Shown: piece by piece, positions 9,121 through 18,281 of the stretch
Position numbering within the stretch: position 1 is the first letter of the stretch
How the letters are laid out: every line of letters starts with the position of its first letter
DNA from: Methylibium sp. Root1272
GTDB lineage: Bacteria > Pseudomonadota > Gammaproteobacteria > Burkholderiales > Burkholderiaceae_C
DNA: 64,000 nt
Assembly (NCBI RefSeq): GCF_001425905.1
Contig: NZ_LMDY01000001.1
Span: 192,890-256,889 of the forward strand
Reading direction: 5' to 3'
The notes under the pieces: model-generated
What the model saw: only the letters and a program-made list of their open reading frames with translations
The model's database searches: none
Told to the model about the DNA's origin: nothing
Translations under genes and position numbers: made by a program

Positions 9121-9612
9121 ATGAAACACATCATTGCCCTGTTGCTCGAGAACGAGCCGGGCGCCCTGTCCCGCGTCGTGGCGCTGTTCTCGGCGCGCGG
9201 CTACAACATCGAAAGCCTGACCGTTGCGGCCACCGAGGATCCCTCGCTGTCTCGCATGACCATCACCACGACCGGCAGCGAGGACGTGATCGAGCAGATC
9301 ACCAAGCACCTGAACCGGCTCATCGAGGTGGTGAAGGTGGTCGACCTCACCGAGGGCCAGTACACCGAGCGCGAATTGATGCTCATCAAGGTGCGCGCCG
9401 TCGGCAAGGAGCGCGACGAGATGAAGCGCATGGCCGACATCTTCCGTGGCCGCATCGTCGACGTCACCGAGAAGACCTACACGATCGAGCTCACCGGCGA
9501 TGCGCCCAAGCTCGACGCGTTCATCGAGGCGGTGGACCGCACCGCGATTCTGGAAACCGTGCGCACCGGCACCAGCGGGATCGGTCGCGGCGAGCGCATC
9601 CTGCGCGTCTGA
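9121..9612 (+). CDS. ilvH: Acetolactate synthase, small (regulatory) subunit
   Basis: 163 residues with an N-terminal ACT domain (IIALLLENEPGALSRVVALFSARGYNIESL) that binds valine for feedback inhibition, and the usual C-terminal ALS_ss domain ending in GTSGIGRGERILRV. It activates the catalytic subunit and makes it valine-sensitive. It is separated from ilvB by 168 non-coding bases, unusually wide for an operon pair; I see no gene or clear hairpin there. Forty bases separate it from ilvC. Confidence 0.95.
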   Translation: MKHIIALLLENEPGALSRVVALFSARGYNIESLTVAATEDPSLSRMTITTTGSEDVIEQITKHLNRLIEVVKVVDLTEGQYTERELMLIKVRAVGKERDEMKRMADIFRGRIVDVTEKTYTIELTGDAPKLDAFIEAVDRTAILETVRTGTSGIGRGERILRV

Positions 9613-9631
9613 AACCCGTTCCCATTACTGA

Positions 9632-10669
<1,038 letters not shown>

Positions 10670-10697
10670 TCGCGGGCTGCTGCTCCCCGCTCTGTCG

Positions 10698-10736
10698 AGG
10701 GCCGCGACACCGCAAGGTGCGCGGCCCTTCTTCTTG
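10698..10736 (+). terminator. Rho-independent terminator after ilvC
   Basis: A near-perfect hairpin: nine-pair outer stem AGGGCCGCG (10698-10706) with CGCGGCCCT (10720-10728), then, after one unpaired A, a four-pair inner stem CACC/GGTG closed by a GCAA (GNRA) tetraloop. It is followed by TTCTTCTT. It should terminate the ilvBHC transcript before pssA. Confidence 0.85.
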
Positions 10737-10822
10737 CGACGGTCGCTGCGGTATCCTCCCCCCATGATCGATCTTCATGGGGCGCCGATGGGCCCGGATT
10801 CGCTGCAACGGGCCGGCCGGAC

Positions 10823-11674
10823 ATGAGCATGCACGACGGCACACAGGATCCGAAGTTGCCCGAGGCGTTCGACGATGTCGACGACGAGGTGCCGCGCCGG
10901 CCCCGCCGCAAGGGCATCTATATACTACCCAATCTCTTCACGCTGGCGGCGTTGTTCGGCGGCTTCTACGCGATCGTGATGGCCATGAACGACCGCTTCG
11001 AGCAGGCGGCGATCGGCGTGTTCTGCGCGATGGTGCTTGACAGCCTCGACGGTCGCGTCGCGCGCATGACGAACACCCAGAGCGCCTTCGGCGAGCAGAT
11101 GGACAGCCTGTCGGACATGGTGTCCTTTGGCGCCGCGCCGGCGTTGATCGTCTACGAGTGGGCGCTGCGGGGGCTGGGCAAGCTCGGCTGGGTTGCAGCA
11201 TTCGTCTACTGCGCCGGCGCCGCACTGCGTCTGGCCCGCTTCAATACCAACATCGGCGTCGTCGACAAGCGCTTCTTCCAGGGACTGCCGAGCCCGGCTG
11301 CCGCGGCGCTGGTGGTCGGGTTCATCTGGCTGATGGACGACGCGGGATTCAAGGAGGCCGGCAGCATCGACTGGCTGTCCTGGATGGCGTTCGCCTTCAC
11401 GCTGTACGCGGGACTGACGATGGTCACGAACGTGCCGTTCTACAGCTTCAAGGACGTGAGCTTCAAGCGCACGGTCCCGTTCATCGTGATCGTCGCGATC
11501 GCGCTGTTCATCGCGGTGATCAATCTTCATCCGCCGCTGGTGCTGTTCAGCCTGTTCGTCTGCTATGGCTTCTCGGGTTATGCGGTCTACGTGTGGCGCA
11601 AGACCAAAGGCAAGCCGGTCAGCGTCATCGCCACGTCCACCCACGAGCCCGATGAAGAGGGGCTGCACCGCTGA
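10823..11674 (+). CDS. pssA: CDP-diacylglycerol-serine O-phosphatidyltransferase
   Basis: 283 residues, multi-pass membrane protein of the CDP-alcohol phosphotransferase family. The signature DG-x2-AR-x8-G-x3-D-x3-D is visible as DSLDGRVARMTNTQSAFG followed by EQMDSLSD. It makes phosphatidylserine, the precursor of phosphatidylethanolamine. In many Burkholderiales a phosphatidylserine decarboxylase gene (psd) sits between ilvC and pssA; here only 153 bases with the terminator lie there, so psd must be elsewhere. The first 30 residues are charged and cytoplasmic. leuA follows after a regulated leader. Confidence 0.92.
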   Translation: MSMHDGTQDPKLPEAFDDVDDEVPRRPRRKGIYILPNLFTLAALFGGFYAIVMAMNDRFEQAAIGVFCAMVLDSLDGRVARMTNTQSAFGEQMDSLSDMVSFGAAPALIVYEWALRGLGKLGWVAAFVYCAGAALRLARFNTNIGVVDKRFFQGLPSPAAAALVVGFIWLMDDAGFKEAGSIDWLSWMAFAFTLYAGLTMVTNVPFYSFKDVSFKRTVPFIVIVAIALFIAVINLHPPLVLFSLFVCYGFSGYAVYVWRKTKGKPVSVIATSTHEPDEEGLHR

Positions 11675-11690
11675 TAGCTGCCGCCTGTGG

Positions 11691-11717
11691 TTGCGTGGCC
11701 GAGGCGCATGCTATATT
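11691..11717 (+). promoter_or_regulatory. Probable leuA promoter (extended -10)
   Basis: TATATT at 11712-11717 preceded by TGC at 11709-11711 forms an extended -10; TTGCGT at 11691-11696 is a possible, slightly close -35 (15-base spacer). Transcription would start about seven bases downstream, at or next to the A of the leader-peptide ATG at 11724, so the leader message would have essentially no 5' untranslated part. Confidence 0.5.
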
Positions 11718-11723
11718 GAGTGC

Positions 11724-11783
11724 ATGACGTTTCGCGCCCGCCTTTCGCTGCTGCTACTGCTAGGAGTGCCCTGCGCGCGCTGA
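11724..11783 (+). CDS. leuL: leuA leader peptide (attenuator peptide)
   Basis: A 19-codon open frame, ATG to TGA, reading MTFRARLSLLLLLGVPCAR. It contains six Leu codons, five of them consecutive (CTG CTG CTA CTG CTA); CTA is a rare codon in a genome this GC-rich. It lies between pssA and leuA and is followed by a terminator hairpin, the standard layout of amino-acid attenuation. Only a weak ribosome site (GAG) precedes the ATG and the likely transcription start is at the ATG, so translation may be leaderless. When leucyl-tRNA is short, the ribosome should stall on the run and free the downstream GC-rich segment. The symbol is given by position and role. Confidence 0.75.
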   Translation: MTFRARLSLLLLLGVPCAR

Positions 11784-11850
11784 TTGCACACGTCCCTTCG
11801 TTTCTGCATCCACAGCCCGCGCGCTTCCTGCCCGCGGGCTGTTTTGTTTG
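11773..11850 (+). terminator. leuA attenuator: antiterminator and terminator arms
   Basis: The terminator stem is CAGCCCGCG (11813-11821) with CGCGGGCTG (11833-11841), nine perfect pairs, then TTTTGTTTGGTT. The end of the leader peptide gene (GCGCGCGC, 11773-11780) can pair with GCGCGC at 11819-11824, which overlaps the terminator's 5' arm. A ribosome stalled on the Leu codons (11748-11762) would leave 11773-11780 free to form this antiterminator; a ribosome finishing at the TGA would cover it and allow termination. Confidence 0.7.
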
Positions 11851-11885
11851 GTTCTCGTCATTCGCATCTTTCGCTGGAGACTTCC

Positions 11886-13427
11886 ATGGCCGACAAGCTC
11901 ATCATCTTCGACACCACCTTGCGCGACGGCGAGCAGTCGCCCGGCGCCTCGATGACCAAGGACGAGAAGCTGCGCATCGCGCGCCAGCTCGAGCGGCTGC
12001 GGGTCGACGTGATCGAGGCGGGTTTCGCGGCGTCGAGCAACGGCGACTTCGAGGCCGTCCGGGCGATCGCCGACGTCATCAAGGAATCGGTCGTGTGCTC
12101 GCTGGCACGCGCCAACGACCGCGATATCGCGCGGGCGGCCGAGGCGCTCAAGAGCGCTGCGCGGTCACGCATCCACACCTTCATCGCAACCAGCGAACTG
12201 CACATGGAGAAGAAGCTGCGCATGTCGCGCGAGCAGGTGCTGGAGCAGGCGAAGCTGTCGATTCGTTTCGCGCGCAATCTGTGCGAGGACATCGAGTTCT
12301 CGCCAGAGGACGGCTATCGGTCCGACCCGGACTTCCTGTGCCGAGTGATCGAGGCGGTGATCGTCGAAGGCGCGACCACGATCAACGTTCCCGACACCGT
12401 CGGCTATGGCATTCCAGAGTTGTACGGGAACTTCATCAAGATGCTGCGGGAGCGGGTGCCGAACTCGGACAAGGCGGTTTGGTCGGTCCACTGCCACAAC
12501 GATCTCGGCATGGCGGTGGCGAACTCGCTGGCCGGCGTGAAGATCGGCGGTGCACGCCAGATCGAATGCACGATCAACGGGCTCGGCGAGCGTGCAGGCA
12601 ACTGCTCGCTCGAGGAAGTCGTGATGGCGGTGCGCACGCGGCGCGACCATTTCGGGCTCGACGTGGGCATCGACACCACGCAGATCGTCCCGGCTTCGAG
12701 GCTGGTGTCGCAGACGACCGGCTTCATCGTGCAGCCGAACAAGGCGGTCGTCGGCGCGAACGCCTTCGCGCATGCTTCCGGCATCCACCAGGACGGCGTC
12801 CTGAAAGCGCGCGACACCTACGAGATCATGCGCGCCGAGGACGTGGGCTGGAGCGCCAACAAGATCGTGCTCGGCAAGCTGAGCGGGCGCAACGCCTTCA
12901 AGCAACGCTTGCAGGAGCTCGGCATCGAGCTGGAGTCGGAGGCCGACGTCAACGCGGCGTTCGCGCGCTTCAAGGACCTGGCTGATCGCAAGAGCGACAT
13001 CTTCGACGAGGACATCATCGCACTGGTCGGCGACGAGAGCGTGACCCACGAGCAGGAAACCTATCGTCTGCTGTCGCTGGAGCAGCAATCAGCCACCGGC
13101 GAGCGGCCACACGCGAAGGTCGCTTTCGCGGTCGGCGAGACGGAGTTCCATGCCGAGAGCGAAGGTAACGGGCCGGTCGATGCGAGTCTCAAGGCCATCG
13201 AGTCGAAGCTGAAAAGCGGCGCCGAAATGCTGCTCTATTCGGTCAATGCCATTACCTCTGGCAGCACAGAATCCCAAGGCGAGGTGACTGTGCGGCTGCA
13301 GCACGGTGGGCGGGTGGTGAATGGCGTGGGGGCCGATCCGGACATCGTGGTCGCCTCGGCCAAGGCCTACCTGTCGGCCCTGAACAAGCTGCATAGCAAG
13401 AACGAGCGCGTCGCCGCCCAGGGGTAA
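11886..13427 (+). CDS. leuA: 2-isopropylmalate synthase
   Basis: 513 residues. The N-terminal HMGL-like TIM barrel carries [15 protein letters not shown] near residue 10 and the metal-binding [30 protein letters not shown] and HASGIHQDG follow. The C-terminal regulatory (LeuA dimer) domain from about residue 390 binds leucine for feedback inhibition. The enzyme joins acetyl-CoA and 2-oxoisovalerate, the first leucine-specific step, taking its substrate from the IlvBHC pathway encoded upstream. The ATG follows CTGGAGAC. Expression is probably set by the leader-peptide attenuator just upstream. Confidence 0.96.
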   Translation: MADKLIIFDTTLRDGEQSPGASMTKDEKLRIARQLERLRVDVIEAGFAASSNGDFEAVRAIADVIKESVVCSLARANDRDIARAAEALKSAARSRIHTFIATSELHMEKKLRMSREQVLEQAKLSIRFARNLCEDIEFSPEDGYRSDPDFLCRVIEAVIVEGATTINVPDTVGYGIPELYGNFIKMLRERVPNSDKAVWSVHCHNDLGMAVANSLAGVKIGGARQIECTINGLGERAGNCSLEEVVMAVRTRRDHFGLDVGIDTTQIVPASRLVSQTTGFIVQPNKAVVGANAFAHASGIHQDGVLKARDTYEIMRAEDVGWSANKIVLGKLSGRNAFKQRLQELGIELESEADVNAAFARFKDLADRKSDIFDEDIIALVGDESVTHEQETYRLLSLEQQSATGERPHAKVAFAVGETEFHAESEGNGPVDASLKAIESKLKSGAEMLLYSVNAITSGSTESQGEVTVRLQHGGRVVNGVGADPDIVVASAKAYLSALNKLHSKNERVAAQG

Positions 13428-13472
13428 CGGGAGGCATTCTTCACGTGGAATGGAGGAAGAGCGCGTAAGTTT

Positions 13473-13502
13473 TTGATCTTGCGTGCTTTTTTTCTTTATC
13501 CT
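13473..13502 (+). promoter_or_regulatory. Possible pbpG promoter
   Basis: TTGATC (13473-13478) and TATCCT (13497-13502) are spaced 18 bases apart in an unusually T-rich stretch just after leuA. This is a plausible sigma-70 promoter placing the transcript start shortly before the pbpG ribosome site at 13520. Confidence 0.35.
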
Positions 13503-13532
13503 AGACTCGTACGCGAGTTGGAGGGAGTGCCC

Positions 13533-14567
13533 GTGTTGATTGCGTTGCCTGTGTTTCGTTGGCGGTTGGCTTTGCTGGCCACATTTGCCCTGCTGGCGCT
13601 CGGTCTGAGCACGGGCGCCGATGCGGCTTCGAAGCGACAAGGCTCGGTGGCCAAGACGAGTGCGAAGACCAAGGCCAAGGCGAAGAGCGTCCGTACGGCA
13701 AAGCGCAAGTCGGTCCGCACCGTGGTGGCACGCCCCTCGTTCGGTGAACTCAGTGGGCTGCGAGGCACCGACGATCCGCTCGATCTGCGCTCGAGCGTGG
13801 CGCTCGTGATGGATCAGGACACGCATGAGGTGCTGATCGACAAGAATGCCCAGGCCGTCCTGCCGATCGCGTCGCTGACGAAGCTGATGACCTCGGTCGT
13901 CGTCGTCGAAGCCGAGCAGTCGCTCGACGAGATCCTCACGATCAGCCAGGACGATGTCGATACCGAGAAGGGCAGCGGGTCGCGCCTGGCCGTCGGCACC
14001 CAGCTGACGCGCGGCGAGATGCTGCATCTGGCCCTGATGTCTTCGGAGAACCGGGCGGCGCATGCACTGGGCCGGCACTACCCGGGCGGCCTGACGGCCT
14101 TCGTGTCGGCGATGAACGCGCGAGCCAGCCTGCTCGGGATGACCGACACGCGCTATGTCGAACCTACGGGACTGTCGAGCCGCAATCAATCGAGCGCACG
14201 TGATCTGGCGGCACTGGTGTCGGCGGCCTACCAGCACCCGCTGATCCGTGAACTGTCGACATCGCAGGAGTACAGCGTGGCCGTCGGGCGCCGCACGCTG
14301 CAGTACCGCAACACCAACGGTCTGGTGCGCAACCCGGCCTGGGACATCGGGCTGCAGAAGACCGGCTATATCTCCGAGGCCGGCCGTTGCCTCGTCATGC
14401 AGGCGCAGCTGGCGGGTCGCAAGCTGATCATGGTCTTCCTCGATTCGGCCGGCAAGTATTCGCGACTGGGCGATGCCGAGCGCGTGCGCCACTGGATCGA
14501 GGCCAGCCCGCCGCCGGTCGTGACGCCGGAAGTGCCCCGGGCCGAAGGGCCGAAAACGACTTCCTGA
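13533..14567 (+). CDS. pbpG: D-alanyl-D-alanine endopeptidase (PBP7-like, S11 family)
   Basis: About 344 residues: a signal peptide (LALLATFALLALGLSTGADA), a Lys/Thr/Ala-rich linker, then a serine peptidase S11 domain with the three penicillin-binding motifs SLTK, SSEN and KTG (LQKTGYISEAG). The family cleaves D-Ala-meso-DAP cross-links in the periplasm during peptidoglycan remodelling. The GTG start at 13533 is chosen because GGAGGG lies seven bases before it; longer in-frame starts would put charged residues ahead of the signal peptide. No D,D-carboxypeptidase C-terminal anchor domain is present. Confidence 0.88.
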   Translation: MLIALPVFRWRLALLATFALLALGLSTGADAASKRQGSVAKTSAKTKAKAKSVRTAKRKSVRTVVARPSFGELSGLRGTDDPLDLRSSVALVMDQDTHEVLIDKNAQAVLPIASLTKLMTSVVVVEAEQSLDEILTISQDDVDTEKGSGSRLAVGTQLTRGEMLHLALMSSENRAAHALGRHYPGGLTAFVSAMNARASLLGMTDTRYVEPTGLSSRNQSSARDLAALVSAAYQHPLIRELSTSQEYSVAVGRRTLQYRNTNGLVRNPAWDIGLQKTGYISEAGRCLVMQAQLAGRKLIMVFLDSAGKYSRLGDAERVRHWIEASPPPVVTPEVPRAEGPKTTS

Positions 14568-14631
14568 ACCGCTGCTTGCGAGCGCTGGTGATCACCCCAG
14601 CGGTTGGTCGGGCGTGGCGGTGAAGGGTGAG

Positions 14632-15405
14632 TCAGGGCTTGCCGTGGTGGCCGAGGGCTGCTGAGATCTGGCTGGCAGTGGCTTTCAAGCGATCCATCCA
14701 GCTGTCTTCCAGACGGTCGGCCGGGGCCGAGATCGACAGCCCGGCAATCAGCTTGTTCTGATCGTCGAAGATGCCGGCGGCCATGCAGCGCACGCCCAGT
14801 TCCAGTTCCTCGTTGTCGCGGGCACTGCCGTACTGCAACACCTTCGCCAATTCGCGCTCCAACGCCGGCAACTCGGTGATGCTGTTGCGGGTGTGGCCGG
14901 CGAGGCCGGTGCGGGCGGCATAGGCGCGAACCCGCTGTGCGTCGTCGTGCGCGAGGAACAGCTTGCCCACGGAGGTCAGGTGGAGCGGAGCGCGGCCGCC
15001 GACGGCGCGAACGACCTGCATGCCCGAGCGCTCGCTGTAGGTCCGTTCGATATAGACGATCTCGTCGCCCTGGCGCATCGACAGATTCACCGGCTGGTGC
15101 GTGAGCTTGTGGAGTTCGCGCATCGGCGCGATGGCGGCTTCCCGCACGTCCAGCCGCGCCTTGACGAGATTTCCGAGTTCGAGCAGGCGCATGCCCAGCC
15201 GGTAGCTGCCCGCCTCGGGCCGGTCTACGAAGCGTCCGATCGCGAGGTCGTTGAGGATGCGATGGGCGGTCGATGGATGGAGCCCGGTCTGCTCGCTGAT
15301 GTGCTTCAGCGACACCGGGTCGGGGTGCGCCGCCAGCACGTTGAGCAGCGAGAACATTCGCTCCATCACCTGGATGGTGGGCGCCTGACCTTCGGTGCGT
15401 TTCAT
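14632..15405 (-). CDS. IclR-family transcriptional regulator
   Basis: 257 residues. An N-terminal winged helix-turn-helix (VSLKHISEQTGLHPSTAHRILNDLAIGRFVD) is followed by the IclR effector domain with GMRLLELGN, LHLTSVGKLFLA and a C-terminal AGLSISAPADRLEDSWMDRL. IclR proteins bind small organic acids or aromatic compounds. It is divergent from the rubrerythrin operon with 229 bases between; control of that operon is possible but not shown. That gap holds no other gene I can recognise. Confidence 0.9.
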   Translation of the reverse strand: MKRTEGQAPTIQVMERMFSLLNVLAAHPDPVSLKHISEQTGLHPSTAHRILNDLAIGRFVDRPEAGSYRLGMRLLELGNLVKARLDVREAAIAPMRELHKLTHQPVNLSMRQGDEIVYIERTYSERSGMQVVRAVGGRAPLHLTSVGKLFLAHDDAQRVRAYAARTGLAGHTRNSITELPALERELAKVLQYGSARDNEELELGVRCMAAGIFDDQNKLIAGLSISAPADRLEDSWMDRLKATASQISAALGHHGKP

Positions 15406-15634
15406 AGCGTGGATTGTCGCTCAGCGTGGCGGATTCTCGTGTTGCCGGCCACCGCCGCCGGCCGGCGCCCTGACGAGCGTCCCATCGAACCGCATCGGCC
15501 TCACGTAAACCCGCACAATTTGCTGCATTGACGCGCGCTATTGGACGCTGCGTTCCGACTCCTCTACCGTCCATGCGCACTGGGCTCGCAAGCTCGGTGG
15601 TGTCAATTCGCATCCGCATGACAAGGAGATCGAC

Positions 15635-16054
15635 ATGCAACTGAAGGGCTCCAAGACCGAGCAAAACCTGAAGGACGCGTTCGCCGGGGAATCGCAGGCG
15701 AACCGACGGTATCTCTACTTCGCGAACAAGGCCGACATCGAGGGTCAGAACGATGTGGCAGCGTTGTTCCGGTCCACCGCGGAAGGGGAGACGGGCCACG
15801 CGCACGGCCACCTCGAATTCCTCGAGGCCGTGGGCGACCCCGCCACCGGCTTGCCGATCGGGTCGAGCCGCCAGAACCTGATGGCTGCCGTCGCTGGCGA
15901 AACGCACGAGTACACCGACATGTACCCGGGCATGGCCAAGCAGGCGCGCGACGAGGGCTTCGACGAGGTCGCCGACTGGTTCGAGACCCTTGCCAAGGCC
16001 GAACGCTCGCACGCGAACCGCTACCAGAAGGCGCTCGACGCGCTGGTGGATTGA
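15635..16054 (+). CDS. Rubrerythrin (diiron domain only)
   Basis: 139 residues, a four-helix ferritin-like diiron domain. The iron ligands are visible in [11 protein letters not shown], the ExxH of [20 protein letters not shown], and the ExxH of AERSHANRY. The usual C-terminal rubredoxin domain is absent, so electrons must come from a separate protein; the Fe-S oxidoreductase encoded next is the obvious candidate. Family members reduce hydrogen peroxide in the cytoplasm. A good AAGGAG precedes the ATG. Many annotations call this short form simply rubrerythrin family. Confidence 0.9.
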   Translation: MQLKGSKTEQNLKDAFAGESQANRRYLYFANKADIEGQNDVAALFRSTAEGETGHAHGHLEFLEAVGDPATGLPIGSSRQNLMAAVAGETHEYTDMYPGMAKQARDEGFDEVADWFETLAKAERSHANRYQKALDALVD

Positions 16055-16080
16055 GCAAGCGGCGGTTGCACGCAGCGCCG

Positions 16081-16119
16081 CCGCCTCGTTGATCGTCGAA
16101 CGAGGCGGTGTGCCTCGTT
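16081..16119 (+). promoter_or_regulatory. Two mutually exclusive RNA hairpins between rubrerythrin and the Fe-S gene
   Basis: Arm 1, CCGCCTCGTT (16081-16090), pairs perfectly over ten bases with arm 2, AACGAGGCGG (16099-16108). Arm 2 also pairs over eight bases with arm 3, GCCTCGTT (16112-16119), closing a five-base loop. The two hairpins cannot coexist. No T-run follows, so it is not a standard terminator; it may protect the rubrerythrin message end or switch downstream expression. Confidence 0.5.
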
Positions 16120-16202
16120 CGGCGGATGTGCGTGTGACCCGCACTCGCGAGTCACCATTCCTTCCTTCGCTGGAAGCCCATCGTCCACAGGAGAAACTCC
16201 GG

Positions 16203-17552
16203 ATGAGCACACGAGAGGGCAATCTCGAGGCCCCTACCCGGCACGCCATCGATTGGACGAACCTCGAGTACTACGACGAAGCCGCGTGCGAGAAGGAGCT
16301 CGAGCGCATCTTCGACATCTGCCACGGCTGCCGCCGCTGCGTGAGCCTGTGCCACGCGTTCCCGAGCCTGTTCGACCTGGTCGACGCGACCGACGACGGC
16401 GAGGTGCATGGCATCCCGAAGCAGGACTACGCGAAGGTCGTCGACCAGTGCTATCTGTGCGACCTCTGCTACATGACCAAGTGCCCCTACGTGCCGCCCC
16501 ACCCGTGGAGCCTGGACTTCCCGCACACCATGCTGCGGGCGAAGGCGATCAAGTTCAAGAAGGGCGGCGTCGGTGCGGGCGAGCGGCTGCTGGCGTCGAC
16601 CGACGTGCACGGCCAGTTCGCTGGCATCCCGGTCGTGGTCCAGGTGGCCAACGCGCTGAACAGGACGAAGCCGATGCGCAGGCTGCTCGACTCGACGTTG
16701 CACGTGCATCCAGACGCCTGGTTGCCGGAGCTCGCGAACAGCCGCTTCCGCTGGTCCGCGAGTCGGCAGGGTCGTGCCACGGTCGTCACGAACGGTGAAC
16801 GCACGCCGGGCAAGGTGGCGATCTTCTCGACCTGCTATGTGAACTACAACGAGCCCGGCATCGGCCACGACCTGATCAAGCTGCTCGAGCACAACGACAT
16901 TCCCTACGTGCTGGTCGAGAAGGAAAAGTGCTGCGGCATGCCGAAGCTGGAGCTCGGCGACCTCGACGCGGTGGCCGCGCACAAGGCCGCGAACATGCCC
17001 ATGCTCGCGAGGTATGCGAAGGACGGCTACGCGATCCTCAGCGCCATCCCGAGCTGCACGCTGATGTTCAAGCAGGAGCTGCCGCTGATGTTTCCTGGCT
17101 GTGCGGAGACGCAGCTCGTCAAGGAGGCGATGTTCGATCCCTTCGAGTACTTCATCGCCCGGCACCGGGACGGCCTGCTGAAGACCGACTTCAAGCAGGC
17201 GCTCGGCAAGGTCAGCTATCACATCCCCTGCCACGGCCGCGTGCAGAACATCGGCAAGAAGACCGAGGAGATGTTCAAGCTCATCGGCCAGAAGGTGGCC
17301 GTGCAACTCAACACGGTCGAGCGCTGTTCGGGTCACGCGGGCACGTACGGCGTGAAGACGCTCTACCACCCGATCGCGATGAAGATCGGCCGGCCGGTCT
17401 TCAAGAGCATGGCCAAGGACGAGCCGGACTACATCAGTTCCGACTGCCAGCTGGCCGGACATCACATCGCGCAGGGCATGGAAGCGGGCGGGTTTCCGGC
17501 TGCCCGGCTTCTGCACCCGCTCAGCCTGGTGCGCACCGCCTACGGGCTGTGA
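16203..17552 (+). CDS. Fe-S oxidoreductase with two CCG-type (heterodisulfide reductase) domains
   Basis: 449 residues. Two classic [4Fe-4S] motifs sit near residues 40-55 (CHGCRRCVSLCH) and 85-100 (CYLCDLCYMTKCPYVPP). Two cysteine-rich HdrD/GlpC-like domains follow: the first has KCCGMPKLELGD, while the second has CSGHAG in place of CCGxxG, so one cysteine of the second set is replaced by Ser. It resembles GlpC and the D subunit of heterodisulfide reductase. Between rubrerythrin and DUF3501 genes it most likely relays electrons to rubrerythrin; that role is inferred. The start has GGAGAAAC upstream. Confidence 0.82.
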   Translation: MSTREGNLEAPTRHAIDWTNLEYYDEAACEKELERIFDICHGCRRCVSLCHAFPSLFDLVDATDDGEVHGIPKQDYAKVVDQCYLCDLCYMTKCPYVPPHPWSLDFPHTMLRAKAIKFKKGGVGAGERLLASTDVHGQFAGIPVVVQVANALNRTKPMRRLLDSTLHVHPDAWLPELANSRFRWSASRQGRATVVTNGERTPGKVAIFSTCYVNYNEPGIGHDLIKLLEHNDIPYVLVEKEKCCGMPKLELGDLDAVAAHKAANMPMLARYAKDGYAILSAIPSCTLMFKQELPLMFPGCAETQLVKEAMFDPFEYFIARHRDGLLKTDFKQALGKVSYHIPCHGRVQNIGKKTEEMFKLIGQKVAVQLNTVERCSGHAGTYGVKTLYHPIAMKIGRPVFKSMAKDEPDYISSDCQLAGHHIAQGMEAGGFPAARLLHPLSLVRTAYGL

Positions 17553-17577
17553 CGCCGCGCAGCGAGGACGACACACC

Positions 17578-18159
17578 ATGGCCACCATTTCCAGAGACAG
17601 CCTGATGTCGCTCGAGGCCTATGCCAAGGTCCGCCAGACCGGCAAGCCCGACTCGATCGCGCACCGGCGTCTGCGCACCGTGCGGCTCGGCGAGCACCTC
17701 AGCGTGCAGTTCGAGGACGAGCGCACGATCCGCCGGCAGATCCAGGAGATGCTCCACATCGAGAAGATCTTCGACGAGGAGGGCATCCAGGCGGAGATCG
17801 ACGCCTACGCGCCACTCGTGCCCGACGGCGGCAACTGGACGGCGACGATGCTGATCGAGTACCCCGACGTCCACGAGCGCAAGCGCGAACTCGCGCGCCT
17901 GATCGGCATCGAGGATCGGATGTTCGTCGAGCCCGAAGGCCTGCAGCGCGTCTACGCGATCGCCGACGAGGACCTGGACCGGGAGACCGACGAAAAGACC
18001 TCCGCGGTTCACTTCCTGCGATTCGAGTTCACGCGCGTCGCGATCGACGCGATCCGGGCCGGCGCCGCTGTCAAGCTGGGTTGCGACCACCGCAACTACC
18101 CGGCGCACACGGGCATCCTGCCGGAAACCCTGGCCAGCTTGGCCGGTGATCTGCGCTGA
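17578..18159 (+). CDS. DUF3501 family protein
   Basis: 193 residues, soluble, no signal peptide. Recognisable blocks are the N-terminal ISRDSLMSLEAYAKVR, the RLGEHLSVQFEDERTIRRQIQEMLHIEKIFDEEGIQ segment and DKTSAVHFLRFEF-type C-terminal core (here EKTSAVHFLRFEF). DUF3501 genes are repeatedly found with rubrerythrin and this Fe-S oxidoreductase, so the three probably form one peroxide-reducing or iron-handling unit. Biochemistry is unknown. It starts 25 bases after the Fe-S gene. Confidence 0.82.
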   Translation: MATISRDSLMSLEAYAKVRQTGKPDSIAHRRLRTVRLGEHLSVQFEDERTIRRQIQEMLHIEKIFDEEGIQAEIDAYAPLVPDGGNWTATMLIEYPDVHERKRELARLIGIEDRMFVEPEGLQRVYAIADEDLDRETDEKTSAVHFLRFEFTRVAIDAIRAGAAVKLGCDHRNYPAHTGILPETLASLAGDLR

Positions 18160-18193
18160 GCCACGGTGTGTTCGATAGCAATTTCAGATGAGC

Positions 18194-18223
18194 TTGATTT
18201 AGTCTATGAATAAAGTGGATAAC
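18194..18223 (+). promoter_or_regulatory. Probable ahpC promoter region
   Basis: An AT-rich island in an otherwise GC-rich sequence. TTGATT (18194-18199) and GATAAC (18218-18223), 18 bases apart, form a plausible sigma-70 promoter. ATAG at 18175 and CTAT at 18204 are loosely reminiscent of OxyR half-sites but do not keep the regular 11-base spacing. Confidence 0.4.
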
Positions 18224-18281
18224 GGGGTCGCATTACCATTTGGACGTGGTTTCACTCAACCCTGTCCCCAAGGAAGCACCG

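Noticed and set aside
18175-18212. OxyR binding site before ahpC
   Set aside because: ATAG and CTAT elements are present but the four-part 11-base periodicity is not kept; recorded only as a weak resemblance.
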